Shown in pieces: positions 17,052 through 25,428 of a stretch of DNA of 64,000 bases; the first letter of the stretch is position 1, and each line of letters starts with the position of its first letter. A program made the position numbers and the translations under genes. Below the pieces are notes generated by a model that saw only the letters and a list, made by a program, of their open reading frames with translations, was not told the DNA's origin and made no database searches. The DNA comes from Bacteroidales bacterium (GTDB lineage: Bacteria > Bacteroidota > Bacteroidia > Bacteroidales > UBA932), in the NCBI GenBank assembly GCA_017465225.1, contig JAFTWQ010000008.1, positions 1 to 64,000 on the forward strand. The letters run 5' to 3'.

Positions 17052-18932
17052 ATGGATATAAGGATATTACCAAGCAATATAGCGAACATGATCGCTGCGG
17101 GAGAGGTCGTGCAGAGACCTGCATCCGTGGTGAAGGAGCTTGTTGAGAATGCCGTAGATGCCGGGGCGGATCAGGTGACTGTGGTGATACAGGACGCCGG
17201 ACGCACGCTCATCCAGGTCATTGACAACGGCTGCGGCATGTCTCCGGATCAGGCGGTGCTCTGTTTCGAGAGGCACGCCACTTCCAAGCTTCATACAGCC
17301 GAGGATCTTCAGAACATCCTCACGTTCGGCTTCCGCGGTGAGGCGCTTGCTTCGATCGCGGCTGTGGCCGAGGTGACCCTGAAGACCCGCAGGGAGGAGG
17401 ACGAGGTAGGATGTCAGGTGGATTTCGCGGATTCGCAGCATCTGGCGACGCAGGAGATCGCAACGCCGAGAGGCGCTAATTTCAGCGTGCGCAACCTGTT
17501 CTACAATGTGCCGGCAAGGCGCAAGTTCCTCAAGTCGGACAATGTCGAGTTCAAGCACATCGTGACCGAGTTCATCCGTGTGGCCCTGACCCGCCCGGAC
17601 GTAGGGTTCACGTTGACCCATAACGGCAAGGATGTATATGTCCTTCGTCCGGCAAAATCAATGAAATTCAGGATACAGGATGTCCTGGGACCGAATGTGG
17701 CGAAGGAGATCGTCGATATCCATGCGCAGACTTCGGTTGTGGGAGTCGGCGGATTCGTGGGACGTCCGGATGCCGCCAGGAAGGGTCTCGGCAATCAGTA
17801 TCTTTTCGTGAACGGCCGTTATTTCCGCAGCCCGTATCTGCACAAGGCCGTCATGAAGGCTTATGAGAATCTGATACCTGACGGAGTCACCCCGACATAT
17901 CTCATATATCTCGATATCGATCCGCAGTCGGTGGATGTCAATATCCATCCGACCAAGACGGAGATCAAGTTCGAGGACGACAGCGTCATATTCCAGATCC
18001 TGTATGCATGCATAAAGGAGGCTCTTGGAAAGAATTCTTTCGGCGACAGCATCGATTTCGACCGTGAAGGCGTTCCGGAGATTCCGGCCTTCGGAAAGAA
18101 TTTCGACGAATTCCGTCCGGTAAGCGAGCCGCAGCCGGGAGTTGACAGCTCATACAATCCTTTCGATAACGACGGCTTCCCTTCGGAAGCTTCCCATTTC
18201 GACAATTCATTCGTGCCGGGTGCATTCCCGGGAACGGGCGGCATGCCTTCTCCTGCGCCGTCTCCGGCTCCTCGCCAGACGGAGATGTTCGGAGGATGGG
18301 ATGACCCGTCAAGATTCATAGAGAAACGTGACGACTACGGAAAGCTGTTCGAGGACAAGATCTCGCCAAGCAAGTCGGTGCTTGTCCTGCAGGGCAAGTA
18401 CATCATCACGACAGGACGTTCGGGCCTGATGGTCATCAACATCAACCGTGCGATGGAACGCATACTATATGACCGCTTCCTCAATGCCTTGTCGCGCAAC
18501 GAGCATGTGACACAGACCGCTCTTTTCCCGGTTACTGTCCATGTCGGAGTCGAGAACATGTATCTTTTCAGCGAGCATGCGGACCTTCTGGCAGGGCTTG
18601 GCTTCGATATTTCGCCGTTCGGAACCGATACGATAGTGGTCAACGGCGTGCCCGAGGGCTACAGCGCCGAGGCTGGAAAGGTGCAGTCCATGATAGGCGA
18701 CCTTCTGCTGATTCTGGCAGAGGATCATAGCGCTCTTCCTGAGATGATGACTGCCAATATGGCATCAAGATTCGCCCGTCTGGGCTCTTTGAGCGGCGAT
18801 CCTGTCACAAATCCGATGGAGGCACAAAGGTTGATTGACAGCCTTTTTGCATGTGAGAATGCGGAATATACAAGTACGGGACGAAGGATAATGTCCCTTA
18901 TCCCGACAGAAGACATAGACAAGAAATTTTAA
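17052..18932 (+). CDS. mutL: DNA mismatch repair protein MutL
   Basis: The 626-residue protein has the GHKL ATPase N-terminus, with ELVENAVDAGA, DNGCGM and HATSKL, and GFRGEAL (ATP lid). A transducer domain and a proline-rich linker (about 365-425) follow, then a C-terminal dimerisation domain. MutL links MutS mismatch recognition to strand excision. I do not see the DQHA-x2-E-x4-E endonuclease motif: the equivalent region reads INRAMERILYDRFL. The protein would therefore lack intrinsic nicking by that motif (observation by eye). Confidence 0.95.
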   Translation: MDIRILPSNIANMIAAGEVVQRPASVVKELVENAVDAGADQVTVVIQDAGRTLIQVIDNGCGMSPDQAVLCFERHATSKLHTAEDLQNILTFGFRGEALASIAAVAEVTLKTRREEDEVGCQVDFADSQHLATQEIATPRGANFSVRNLFYNVPARRKFLKSDNVEFKHIVTEFIRVALTRPDVGFTLTHNGKDVYVLRPAKSMKFRIQDVLGPNVAKEIVDIHAQTSVVGVGGFVGRPDAARKGLGNQYLFVNGRYFRSPYLHKAVMKAYENLIPDGVTPTYLIYLDIDPQSVDVNIHPTKTEIKFEDDSVIFQILYACIKEALGKNSFGDSIDFDREGVPEIPAFGKNFDEFRPVSEPQPGVDSSYNPFDNDGFPSEASHFDNSFVPGAFPGTGGMPSPAPSPAPRQTEMFGGWDDPSRFIEKRDDYGKLFEDKISPSKSVLVLQGKYIITTGRSGLMVININRAMERILYDRFLNALSRNEHVTQTALFPVTVHVGVENMYLFSEHADLLAGLGFDISPFGTDTIVVNGVPEGYSAEAGKVQSMIGDLLLILAEDHSALPEMMTANMASRFARLGSLSGDPVTNPMEAQRLIDSLFACENAEYTSTGRRIMSLIPTEDIDKKF

Positions 18933-18935
18933 GCA

Positions 18936-19640
18936 ATGAGTTATTATTCATACGACAACCAAGGCAGGGGAGGCTTGATGGCTAATGTGCCTACAGCCAT
19001 AAAGAACATCATAATCATCAACGTTCTTGTCATGATCATGACGATGTTGAATGAGGATTTCATGTATGAGACCTTCTCGCTTTTCTACCCTACATCTCCT
19101 TTCTTCCACTGGTGGCAGCCGGTGACGCATATGTTCATGCACGGAGGCTTCTGGCATCTTTTCTTCAACATGTACACCCTGTACATATTCGGATCGGTGC
19201 TCGAAAGGGTCTGGGGAACGAGGAAATTCCTTGTATTCTATTTTGTGACAGGTCTCGGTGCGGCACTGATCCATACTGGTGTTGAGTGGATACAGATGCA
19301 GTCATGGCTCGGCCAGGCGGCGGAAGGCTCGGCAGCGGCCTTGTCTTCCATCCATGCCCTCAAGATGACTCCTACTGTAGGAGCGTCAGGCGCGATCTAC
19401 GGCGTGCTGATGGGATATGCGATGCTTTATCCGGATTCTGTCCTTACCCTCATCTTCCCTCCGGTTTCCATGAAGGCAAAATGGTTTGTGCTGATCTTTG
19501 CGGCCATCGAACTTCTTACCGGCGTGACCGGAACAGGTGGAGGAATCGCCCATTTCGCCCATCTCGGAGGTCTCATCTTCGGATATCTCCTCATCCTGTA
19601 CTGGAAGAGAAACCATACCTTATACAGCAGAATGGACTAG
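18936..19640 (+). CDS. Rhomboid family intramembrane serine protease
   Basis: The 234-residue protein has six or more membrane helices and rhomboid signatures: HMFMHGGFWHLFFNMY (His/Asn region), the catalytic serine in VGASGAIYG, and the catalytic histidine in HFAHLGGLIFGY. It cleaves membrane proteins within or next to their transmembrane segments. It follows mutL by 3 bp and precedes the next gene by 3 bp, so it is operonic, although the functions are probably unrelated. Confidence 0.93.
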   Translation: MSYYSYDNQGRGGLMANVPTAIKNIIIINVLVMIMTMLNEDFMYETFSLFYPTSPFFHWWQPVTHMFMHGGFWHLFFNMYTLYIFGSVLERVWGTRKFLVFYFVTGLGAALIHTGVEWIQMQSWLGQAAEGSAAALSSIHALKMTPTVGASGAIYGVLMGYAMLYPDSVLTLIFPPVSMKAKWFVLIFAAIELLTGVTGTGGGIAHFAHLGGLIFGYLLILYWKRNHTLYSRMD

Positions 19641-19643
19641 CGG

Positions 19644-20729
19644 ATGGCAAAGAAGAAGAACAGGTTTTTCGGCATCACATCGCGGCTTCTGATGCTGATA
19701 GTGGCGGCGCTTCTGGCGCTGTCTTACCTGTCGATTGTCATCAATCCGGCCAAGATATGGTCCGTATCTCTTTCCGGCATATTCTTCGTGCCGCTGATGA
19801 CCCTCAATCTTCTTCTGCTGCTCTGGGCCCTCAAGAGACGTTCAAAGTCCTTCCTCATCCCTCTGCTTACCCTTCTTCCGTCCTTCTTCTTCATCGGCCG
19901 CTATGTCCAGTTCAATTCAGACGAGGCCATCGATGTGGCTTCGTCGGACAGCACCGTGAAGATAATGACATGGAATGTCGGCCGCTTTGCCATGCATGAG
20001 GAATCGGCAGGACTTTCAGACAGGGAACAATGCATGGATTCTATAGTCCGTTATATAAAGCAGCAGGATCCCGATATAATCTGCCTCCAGGAGTTCTCCA
20101 TGAAGCAAAGCTCAAAGGCAAAGGACTATATCCAGAAGAAGTTCAAGGGCTATACGGCCGAATACTATCTTTTCCCGGACCGGGGAGGCTCTTTCGGAAA
20201 TGTCACGTTGAGCCGTCTTCCCGTGGAGGGAAAAGGCAAGATAAAATTCGATGAAAGCGCGAATCTGGCCATCTACACCGACCATAATGTCGGAGACCGC
20301 CGTTTCCGCGTCTACAACTGCCATTTCGAGAGCTACAACATATCGTTCTCCGGAGTCATAAGGGCCATCGCGCGTCGCGACAGCACGGTCATGGCCGAGA
20401 CCGGCACGAAGATGAAGAGGTCCATAACACGTCGTCCAAAGCAGGTGGACCAGGTGTTCGAGGATATCGAGAACTGCCCTGTGGAATCATTCGTCTGCGG
20501 CGATTTCAACGACAATCCGATGTCGTACACATACTTCCGCATGACAAGGGGCAGGAAGGATGCTTTCGTTGAGGCGGGAGACGGATTCGGAGCCACATAT
20601 TCACTGCTCTGGCCGATGCTCCGCATCGATTATGTCCTGTACCCGGAAAGATACAGGGCCATATCCCACGACATACCCCGCGTCCCATATTCGGACCATT
20701 ATCCTGTAATCACGGAAATAGAATTATAG
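19644..20729 (+). CDS. Membrane-anchored endonuclease/exonuclease/phosphatase family protein
   Basis: The 361-residue product has three N-terminal hydrophobic segments (about 12-95) and a C-terminal EEP domain (about 108-361). Visible EEP motifs are MTWNVGRF, IICLQEF (catalytic Glu), CGDFNDNP (Asp/Asn pair) and YSDHYPV at the end (catalytic Asp-His). The fold hydrolyses phosphodiesters in nucleic acids, lipids or sugars. Membrane anchoring suggests an envelope substrate. It is operonic with mutL and tsaC with 3-bp gaps. Confidence 0.88.
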   Translation: MAKKKNRFFGITSRLLMLIVAALLALSYLSIVINPAKIWSVSLSGIFFVPLMTLNLLLLLWALKRRSKSFLIPLLTLLPSFFFIGRYVQFNSDEAIDVASSDSTVKIMTWNVGRFAMHEESAGLSDREQCMDSIVRYIKQQDPDIICLQEFSMKQSSKAKDYIQKKFKGYTAEYYLFPDRGGSFGNVTLSRLPVEGKGKIKFDESANLAIYTDHNVGDRRFRVYNCHFESYNISFSGVIRAIARRDSTVMAETGTKMKRSITRRPKQVDQVFEDIENCPVESFVCGDFNDNPMSYTYFRMTRGRKDAFVEAGDGFGATYSLLWPMLRIDYVLYPERYRAISHDIPRVPYSDHYPVITEIEL

Positions 20730-20732
20730 ACA

Positions 20733-21332
20733 ATGAAAGAAGAAATACAGAAAGCGCTTGAAGTCCTCCGCGCCGGGGGAATCATTCTTTATCCGACAGA
20801 CACAGTCTGGGGAATAGGCTGCGATGCCTCCGATCCCGAGGCCGTGGCGAAGGTATATGCCATCAAGAACCGTGAGGACAGCAAGTCGCTGGTGCTTCTT
20901 GCAAGCGACATGGACATGATATGCAGATACGTCAAGGAAGTGCCGGAAATGGCCGTACAGCTGGTCGAGGTCAATGACAAGCCTATGACGATCATATATC
21001 CCGACGCCATTGCAGGCGAGAAAGGCTGCATGAAGGTCGACCGCAGATGCCTTGCCTTCAATACCGTGGCAGAGGACGGGACCGTGGGCATACGCATCCC
21101 TATGATGGATTTCTGCCAGCAGCTGATCTCAAGGTTCGGCCGTCCTATCGTGTCCACATCGGCCAATATTTCAGGCGAGGCTACTCCAAAGAAATTCTCC
21201 GAGATATCAGAGCAGATCCGTTCTGCCGTGGATCATATAGTCGATCCGGCCCTCGAACGTGGCGCGACCGGCCAGTCCTCTTCAATCATCAAGGTCGGCC
21301 TGGACTATTCCATCGAGATCATCCGCAAATAG
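20733..21332 (+). CDS. tsaC: L-threonylcarbamoyladenylate synthase
   Basis: The 199-residue YrdC/Sua5-domain protein makes threonylcarbamoyl-AMP for t6A37 modification of ANN-decoding tRNAs. Signatures are LYPTDTVWGIGCDA, the KNRED nucleotide-binding segment and STSANISGE. It is the short TsaC form without the C-terminal Sua5 domain. It is last in the five-gene 16745-21332 operon. Confidence 0.93.
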   Translation: MKEEIQKALEVLRAGGIILYPTDTVWGIGCDASDPEAVAKVYAIKNREDSKSLVLLASDMDMICRYVKEVPEMAVQLVEVNDKPMTIIYPDAIAGEKGCMKVDRRCLAFNTVAEDGTVGIRIPMMDFCQQLISRFGRPIVSTSANISGEATPKKFSEISEQIRSAVDHIVDPALERGATGQSSSIIKVGLDYSIEIIRK

Positions 21333-21360
21333 ATCCCGCTAAAATACCAACTATTAGGGA

Positions 21361-21391
21361 TTGCCGGGCAGGCGTGGGCTGCCTATCTTTG
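21361..21391 (+). promoter_or_regulatory. Promoter for the hemerythrin/LuxR operon
   Basis: TTG (21361-21363) and TATCTTTG (21384-21391) are separated by 20 bp, a full match to the Bacteroidota -33/-7 arrangement. Transcription would start near 21398, giving a leader of about 170 nt before the ATG at 21571. A perfect 6-bp stem with a 4-nt loop (21400-21415) would form at the extreme 5' end of the RNA. Confidence 0.7.
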
Positions 21392-21485
21392 CAAATGTAA
21401 TCAGGATGACCTGATGGAACAGAAATAAGCCATTATAGTTATAGAATTCAAATCCTTTTAATTGTTGTATAAACTTTAGAGTTTG

Positions 21486-21520
21486 GACAGGAGGCCTTCC
21501 GTGACGGAACGCCTCTTGTC
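21486..21520 (+). promoter_or_regulatory. Long stem-loop in the hemerythrin operon leader
   Basis: The 16-nt arms starting GACAGGAGG and ending CCTCTTGTC pair around a TGA loop, with one wobble and one mismatch. There is no T run after it, so it is not a standard terminator. It lies in the roughly 170-nt leader of the 21571 gene and may control translation or RNA stability; this is inference. The remaining 21333-21570 gap shows no gene. Confidence 0.6.
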
Positions 21521-21570
21521 AGTTATGGAATGTTTGATGAAAAAGTTTAACTTTGGGAAAAATATCTGAC

Positions 21571-22269
21571 ATGACTACAGAGATGCAGCGCATAGTGTTT
21601 TCGGAGTCCATGAAGCTCGCCGACCTGATTGATGTGAACTTCAAGCTCCTGAATGTGCTTTCAAGACTGAACATAAGCCTTGGATTCGGAGAGAATACCA
21701 TAAAGGAGGTATGCGAAAGGCAGGGGATAAACCTGAATTCCTTCCTTCTGATCTGCAATATATATACATATGACAGCTATATCCCGTCGGCGGAACTGCT
21801 GTCGGGGGCCGATCCGGAGACGATCGTTGAGTACCTTCACAACTCGCATGCATTCTATCTCGACAAGGAGTTCGCGGGTCTGGAGAGGAACCTGAAGGAT
21901 ATGGTGGGGCCATGCGATGCCATGCAGAAGAAGATCGTGGCGAAATTCTTTGCGGACTACAAGACCCAGGTCGAGAACCATTTCTCATATGAGGAAAGTG
22001 TCGTTTTCCCATATGTGAGGGCCCTGATAGAGGGCGGAAGGCAGGAGAGCTATTCGATCGAGCAGTTCGAGGAGAACCACAGCAATATCGACGAGACTCT
22101 CAACGACCTGAAGAACATCGTGATGAAATATCTTCCGGAAACATGCGATACAGTCCTCCGCAACGAGGTCCTTTACAGGATCTACAGGTTCGAGGAAGAC
22201 CTTCTCAAGCACACGGTGATCGAGGACAGCGTACTTATTCCGATGGTCAATAAAATGGAGGAAAGATGA
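21571..22269 (+). CDS. Hemerythrin domain-containing protein
   Basis: The 232-residue protein has an N-terminal part (about 8-60) with the SRLNISLGFGE pattern seen in ScdA/RIC-type proteins, and a C-terminal helical hemerythrin domain. Candidate di-iron ligands are the histidines in LHNSHAFYL, the HFSYEE motif, ENHSNID and the final LLKHTVIEDSVL. Such proteins sense or protect against oxygen or nitric oxide, or repair iron centres. The frame opens 18 bp earlier with TTG; ATG 21571 is preferred. The LuxR regulator gene overlaps its stop by 4 bp, which implies a sensor-regulator unit. Confidence 0.85.
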   Translation: MTTEMQRIVFSESMKLADLIDVNFKLLNVLSRLNISLGFGENTIKEVCERQGINLNSFLLICNIYTYDSYIPSAELLSGADPETIVEYLHNSHAFYLDKEFAGLERNLKDMVGPCDAMQKKIVAKFFADYKTQVENHFSYEESVVFPYVRALIEGGRQESYSIEQFEENHSNIDETLNDLKNIVMKYLPETCDTVLRNEVLYRIYRFEEDLLKHTVIEDSVLIPMVNKMEER

Positions 22270-22871
22270 AGACAGCACATAAGAAAGTCCTGCTTATAAT
22301 CCCCTCCAAGATAATAGCAAGGGGCATTGAATCCGTGCTTTCAGAGCTCGGAGAGTTCCGCGTGGAAGGCATTCTGTCGGACATCTCGCATGCTTCGGAG
22401 GCCCGTCTGCGCAATATGGATGCAGATGTGATCATCATAGATCCGGCCGTCTATGACTATATGTCGAGGATGAGCGGCCGGGCAAGGCTGGCTGAATATT
22501 CCGGTGCGGCTGTGGTGGCGCTCAGGACCATTCCTATGGACGACGAGCAGGTAAAGCTATATGACGGGACTATCAGCATGTATGATGATCCTGTGACGAT
22601 AGTAAGGAAGCTCCGGGAGTCGCTTGCCTCCCATGAGGAGACCCCTGAATCTGAAGGGCATGACCTGTCGCAGCGCGAGAAGGAGATTCTCGTATGTGTG
22701 GCCAAGGGCATGCTGAACAAGGAGATCGCCGACTATTGCAACCTCTCGATCCATACCGTCATCACTCATCGAAAGAACATCACCCGCAAGACCGGTATCA
22801 AGACCGTAGCCGGCCTTACCGTCTATGCACTTCTCAATAATCTTATAGATTCCAGCTCTATAGAGTTATAG
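22266..22871 (+). CDS. LuxR-type helix-turn-helix regulator
   Basis: The 201-residue protein has an N-terminal receiver-like domain (about 8-110) and a C-terminal LuxR HTH (about 134-195) with the hallmark LSQREKEILVCVAKGMLNKEIAD and SIHTVITHRKNI. In the receiver-like part I do not see a secure acidic pocket plus phospho-acceptor set (VIIIDPAVYDY holds one Asp), and no histidine kinase is adjacent. It may therefore be a pseudo-receiver controlled by another signal. It starts inside the last codons of the hemerythrin gene (ATGA overlap). Confidence 0.88.
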   Translation: MKTAHKKVLLIIPSKIIARGIESVLSELGEFRVEGILSDISHASEARLRNMDADVIIIDPAVYDYMSRMSGRARLAEYSGAAVVALRTIPMDDEQVKLYDGTISMYDDPVTIVRKLRESLASHEETPESEGHDLSQREKEILVCVAKGMLNKEIADYCNLSIHTVITHRKNITRKTGIKTVAGLTVYALLNNLIDSSSIEL

Positions 22872-24248
22872 TCATGAGTACTTCCGCGGCAGGCGCAGAA
22901 GGATTGCACCGAGTGCGAATGCGCCCATAATGAACGGGTAGTAGAGGTGGCTGATGATGCTGATTGTGGATATTCCGGCAAGTCCGGCAGCCATGAGCAG
23001 CTGCGCTCCATAAGGGATGATGCCCTGGATCAGACATGAGAATGTGTCAAGGATGCTGGCTGTCTTGCGTGGGTCAAGCCCGAACTGCTGCGTGATATCC
23101 TTCGCGATACGTCCCGTGGTGATGATGGCGATAGTATTGTTGGCTGTACACAGGTTCGCCAGCGACACAAGGGCGGCGATGCTGAGTTCGGCTCCTCTTT
23201 TGCCTCTGATTCTTCTTGTGAGGCCTTTCACGATGAAGTCGAGTCCGCCGTTGACCTTTATCAGTTCAAGCATTCCTCCGGCAAGCATGGTGACGATGAT
23301 CAGGTCGCCCATTCCGCTTATGCCGCTTCCGATCGATTCAAGGAATGAGGTCCATGTGAGGCTGCCTCCGCACAATCCGATTACGGCATTGACTCCCAGA
23401 CCGATGGTAAGTACGGCCACGACGTCCATTCCGGAAATGGCCAATGCAATGACCAGTATGTATGGGATAAGCTTCACCCATTCGATAGGTCCGGCTTCCG
23501 GGGTAAAGGTTACGGCAGATCCGAAGAATACATAGAGTATTGCTACGATGAAGGCTGCCGGAGCGACAATGCGTATGTTAGCCTTGAACTTGTCTGCCAT
23601 CGAGCATTCCTGTGTCCTTGTCGCCGCGATCGTGGTGTCGGAGATGAATGAAAGATTGTCACCGAAGAATGCTCCTCCGACGATGATGGCCGTGATGAAC
23701 GGGGTGCTGGTAAATGTGCCTGCAGCCCCTCCCAAGGCCAGTTCTTCAGCGATTCCGGCTGCGACTGGGACCAATGCCACGATTGTTCCGACGCTGGTTC
23801 CGATGGACATGGAAATGAAGCATGAGGCAAGGAAGAGTCCTGCATAAAGCAGGCGTCCGGGAAGGATGCGCAGGGCCAGATTGACTGTCGTGTCGATGGC
23901 TCCGATCTCTTTTGCTGTGGCTGCGAATGCCCCTGCAAGGACAAATATCCATATCATCAGAAGCACATTCCTGTTGCCCGCTCCTTCGGAGAATATGCTG
24001 ATCCTCTGCTCCATCGTCCTGCCTCTGCAGATGGCGATGGCATAGATGGATGCGATAAGGAATGCTGCGGAAATCGGGATCTTGTAGAAGTCGTTCGCGA
24101 TGATCGAAGACACGAGATATACGCATAGGAATACCACGAGGGGGCTGAGTGCCAGCCATCCGCTCATCGGTCTGGCTTCCAGATCCTTGTGCCTGCCTTT
24201 AAGGCTTTTTGAGAGTTCTGATATGTATCTGTCAGGAATTATGCCCAT
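22872..24248 (-). CDS. NhaC-type Na+/H+ antiporter
   Basis: The 458-residue polytopic protein (about 11-12 membrane helices) belongs to the NhaC/ion-transporter superfamily, with SIGTSVGTIVALVPVA, FFGDNLSFISDTTIAA and a C-terminal SCLIQGIIPYGAQLL segment typical of the family. It would exchange Na+ for H+ at the inner membrane; amino-acid antiport is an alternative in this family. The frame extends 117 bp upstream across the divergent promoter, so I start at ATG 24248 (MGIIPDRY). Its stop abuts that of the LuxR gene. Confidence 0.85.
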   Translation of the reverse strand: MGIIPDRYISELSKSLKGRHKDLEARPMSGWLALSPLVVFLCVYLVSSIIANDFYKIPISAAFLIASIYAIAICRGRTMEQRISIFSEGAGNRNVLLMIWIFVLAGAFAATAKEIGAIDTTVNLALRILPGRLLYAGLFLASCFISMSIGTSVGTIVALVPVAAGIAEELALGGAAGTFTSTPFITAIIVGGAFFGDNLSFISDTTIAATRTQECSMADKFKANIRIVAPAAFIVAILYVFFGSAVTFTPEAGPIEWVKLIPYILVIALAISGMDVVAVLTIGLGVNAVIGLCGGSLTWTSFLESIGSGISGMGDLIIVTMLAGGMLELIKVNGGLDFIVKGLTRRIRGKRGAELSIAALVSLANLCTANNTIAIITTGRIAKDITQQFGLDPRKTASILDTFSCLIQGIIPYGAQLLMAAGLAGISTISIISHLYYPFIMGAFALGAILLRLPRKYS

Positions 24249-24265
24249 TGGAATTGATTTAGAAG

Positions 24266-24297
24266 TTGCAAAGATACATATTTTAGAATTATCTTTG
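24266..24297. promoter_or_regulatory. Divergent promoters of the NhaC gene and queH
   Basis: For queH, TTG (24266-24268) and TATCTTTG (24290-24297) are 21 bp apart and the ATG follows 8 bp later, so the mRNA is nearly leaderless. For the antiporter the minus strand has an identical TATCTTTGCA box (24269-24276), overlapping the queH -33 region, but no clear -33 TTG. The two promoters may exclude one another. Confidence 0.7.
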
Positions 24298-24305
24298 CAG
24301 AGATA

Positions 24306-24917
24306 ATGGCAAAGGGAAGATTGGAAATACAGGCGCCGATGGGGGAGAAGACGGTTCTTCTCCATACTTGCTGTGCCCCGTGCTCAAGCGCCATAATCGA
24401 GGCGATGATAAGCAATGGAATCACTCCGGTCATCTATTACTGCAATCCCAACATATATCCGTTGGAGGAATATGAGATCCGCAAGAATGAATGTACACGT
24501 TACGCACGGTCGCTCGGGCTGGAGATCGTAGATGCGGATTATGACCATGAGACATGGCTGGAGGCCATAAAGGGCATGGAGAACGAGCCGGAAAGGGGAG
24601 GACGCTGCCTGAAATGCTTCAGACTCCGTCTGCTCCGTACTGCAGAATATGCCATGCAGCGCGGCATAAAGGTCATCACGACCACCCTCGCATCTTCACG
24701 CTGGAAATCCCTCGACCAGATCAACGAAGCCGGCCTCTGGGCCTGCAGCCAGATAAACGGGCGCTCCAGCGCCGCACCGCTCTCGTCAGTCGTGTGGTGG
24801 GATCAGAACTGGAGAAAAGGCGGCCTTCAGGAACGCCGCCTTCAGATCATAAAGGAATACGATTTCTACAATCAGCTGTACTGCGGATGCGAATTCAGCA
24901 TGCGCAAGGACGGCTAA
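24306..24917 (+). CDS. queH: Epoxyqueuosine reductase QueH
   Basis: The 203-residue protein matches QueH, which reduces epoxyqueuosine to queuosine in tRNA. The cysteine-rich N-terminal motif HTCCAPCSS and a second pair in GGRCLKCFRLRL supply iron and iron-sulfur ligands; a further CGCEF is at the C-terminus. YYCNPNIYP is also typical. The frame ends overlapping the convergent lipoprotein gene by 4 bp. Confidence 0.92.
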   Translation: MAKGRLEIQAPMGEKTVLLHTCCAPCSSAIIEAMISNGITPVIYYCNPNIYPLEEYEIRKNECTRYARSLGLEIVDADYDHETWLEAIKGMENEPERGGRCLKCFRLRLLRTAEYAMQRGIKVITTTLASSRWKSLDQINEAGLWACSQINGRSSAAPLSSVVWWDQNWRKGGLQERRLQIIKEYDFYNQLYCGCEFSMRKDG

Positions 24918-25417
24918 AGAACCGGACTGGCAGTTCCGGCAGACCTCACTTCGACAACACATCCCTCCTTTACGTCGGCAGGAATGTTTTCTCTGCGATA
25001 GACCTGCTCCTCCTTTGCATCAAGAGGTACGAGCGTCATGGAATTCTTGTCCTCGCTGACTGCGACGGTGTATGAACTTCCCCATGCGTTTCCGTCATTG
25101 TACTTTCCGGAAAGCTTTGCCGTCTCCTCATCAAGCTCCCATGTGCCTCTGTAGAGACGATGTGCTCCGTCTCCGACCTTCTGATAAAGCTCGAATGAAG
25201 AATCTGATGCGATCTTGATGTAAATGTCCGCATCGATGTCCGATATTACGCAATGCCATTCTCCGGCGATCTTTTCCGCCAATGTCTCTTCCTTTACCGG
25301 TGGTTGAGGATCAACTGGTGTCGGATCCGGTCCTGGTTCCGGACCAGGCTCGACAGTGCGCTCACCGCAGCCGGCTGCAATAAGTATCGCAAATGCTATA
25401 TAGAGTAACTTCTTCAT
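24914..25417 (-). CDS. Small lipoprotein with lipocalin-like domain
   Basis: The 167-residue product has a lipoprotein signal (MKKLLYIAFAILIAAGC, lipobox AAGC), a Pro/Glu/Gly-rich linker (PGPEPGPDPTPVDPQPP) and a beta-rich domain opening with IAGEWHCV. That layout resembles the lipocalin-like domains of many Bacteroidota surface lipoproteins. I start at 25417 after an AAGGAT stretch; an ATG at 25429 would overlap the S8 stop (TAATG). It is last in the GH53-GH2-S8 gene run. Function is unknown. Confidence 0.7.
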   Translation of the reverse strand: MKKLLYIAFAILIAAGCGERTVEPGPEPGPDPTPVDPQPPVKEETLAEKIAGEWHCVISDIDADIYIKIASDSSFELYQKVGDGAHRLYRGTWELDEETAKLSGKYNDGNAWGSSYTVAVSEDKNSMTLVPLDAKEEQVYRRENIPADVKEGCVVEVRSAGTASPVL

Positions 25418-25428
25418 ATCCTTATTCA

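Noticed and set aside
19286-19999. 237-residue plus-strand frame across rhomboid and EEP genes
   Set aside because: It overlaps two confident genes in another frame and has no recognisable motif.
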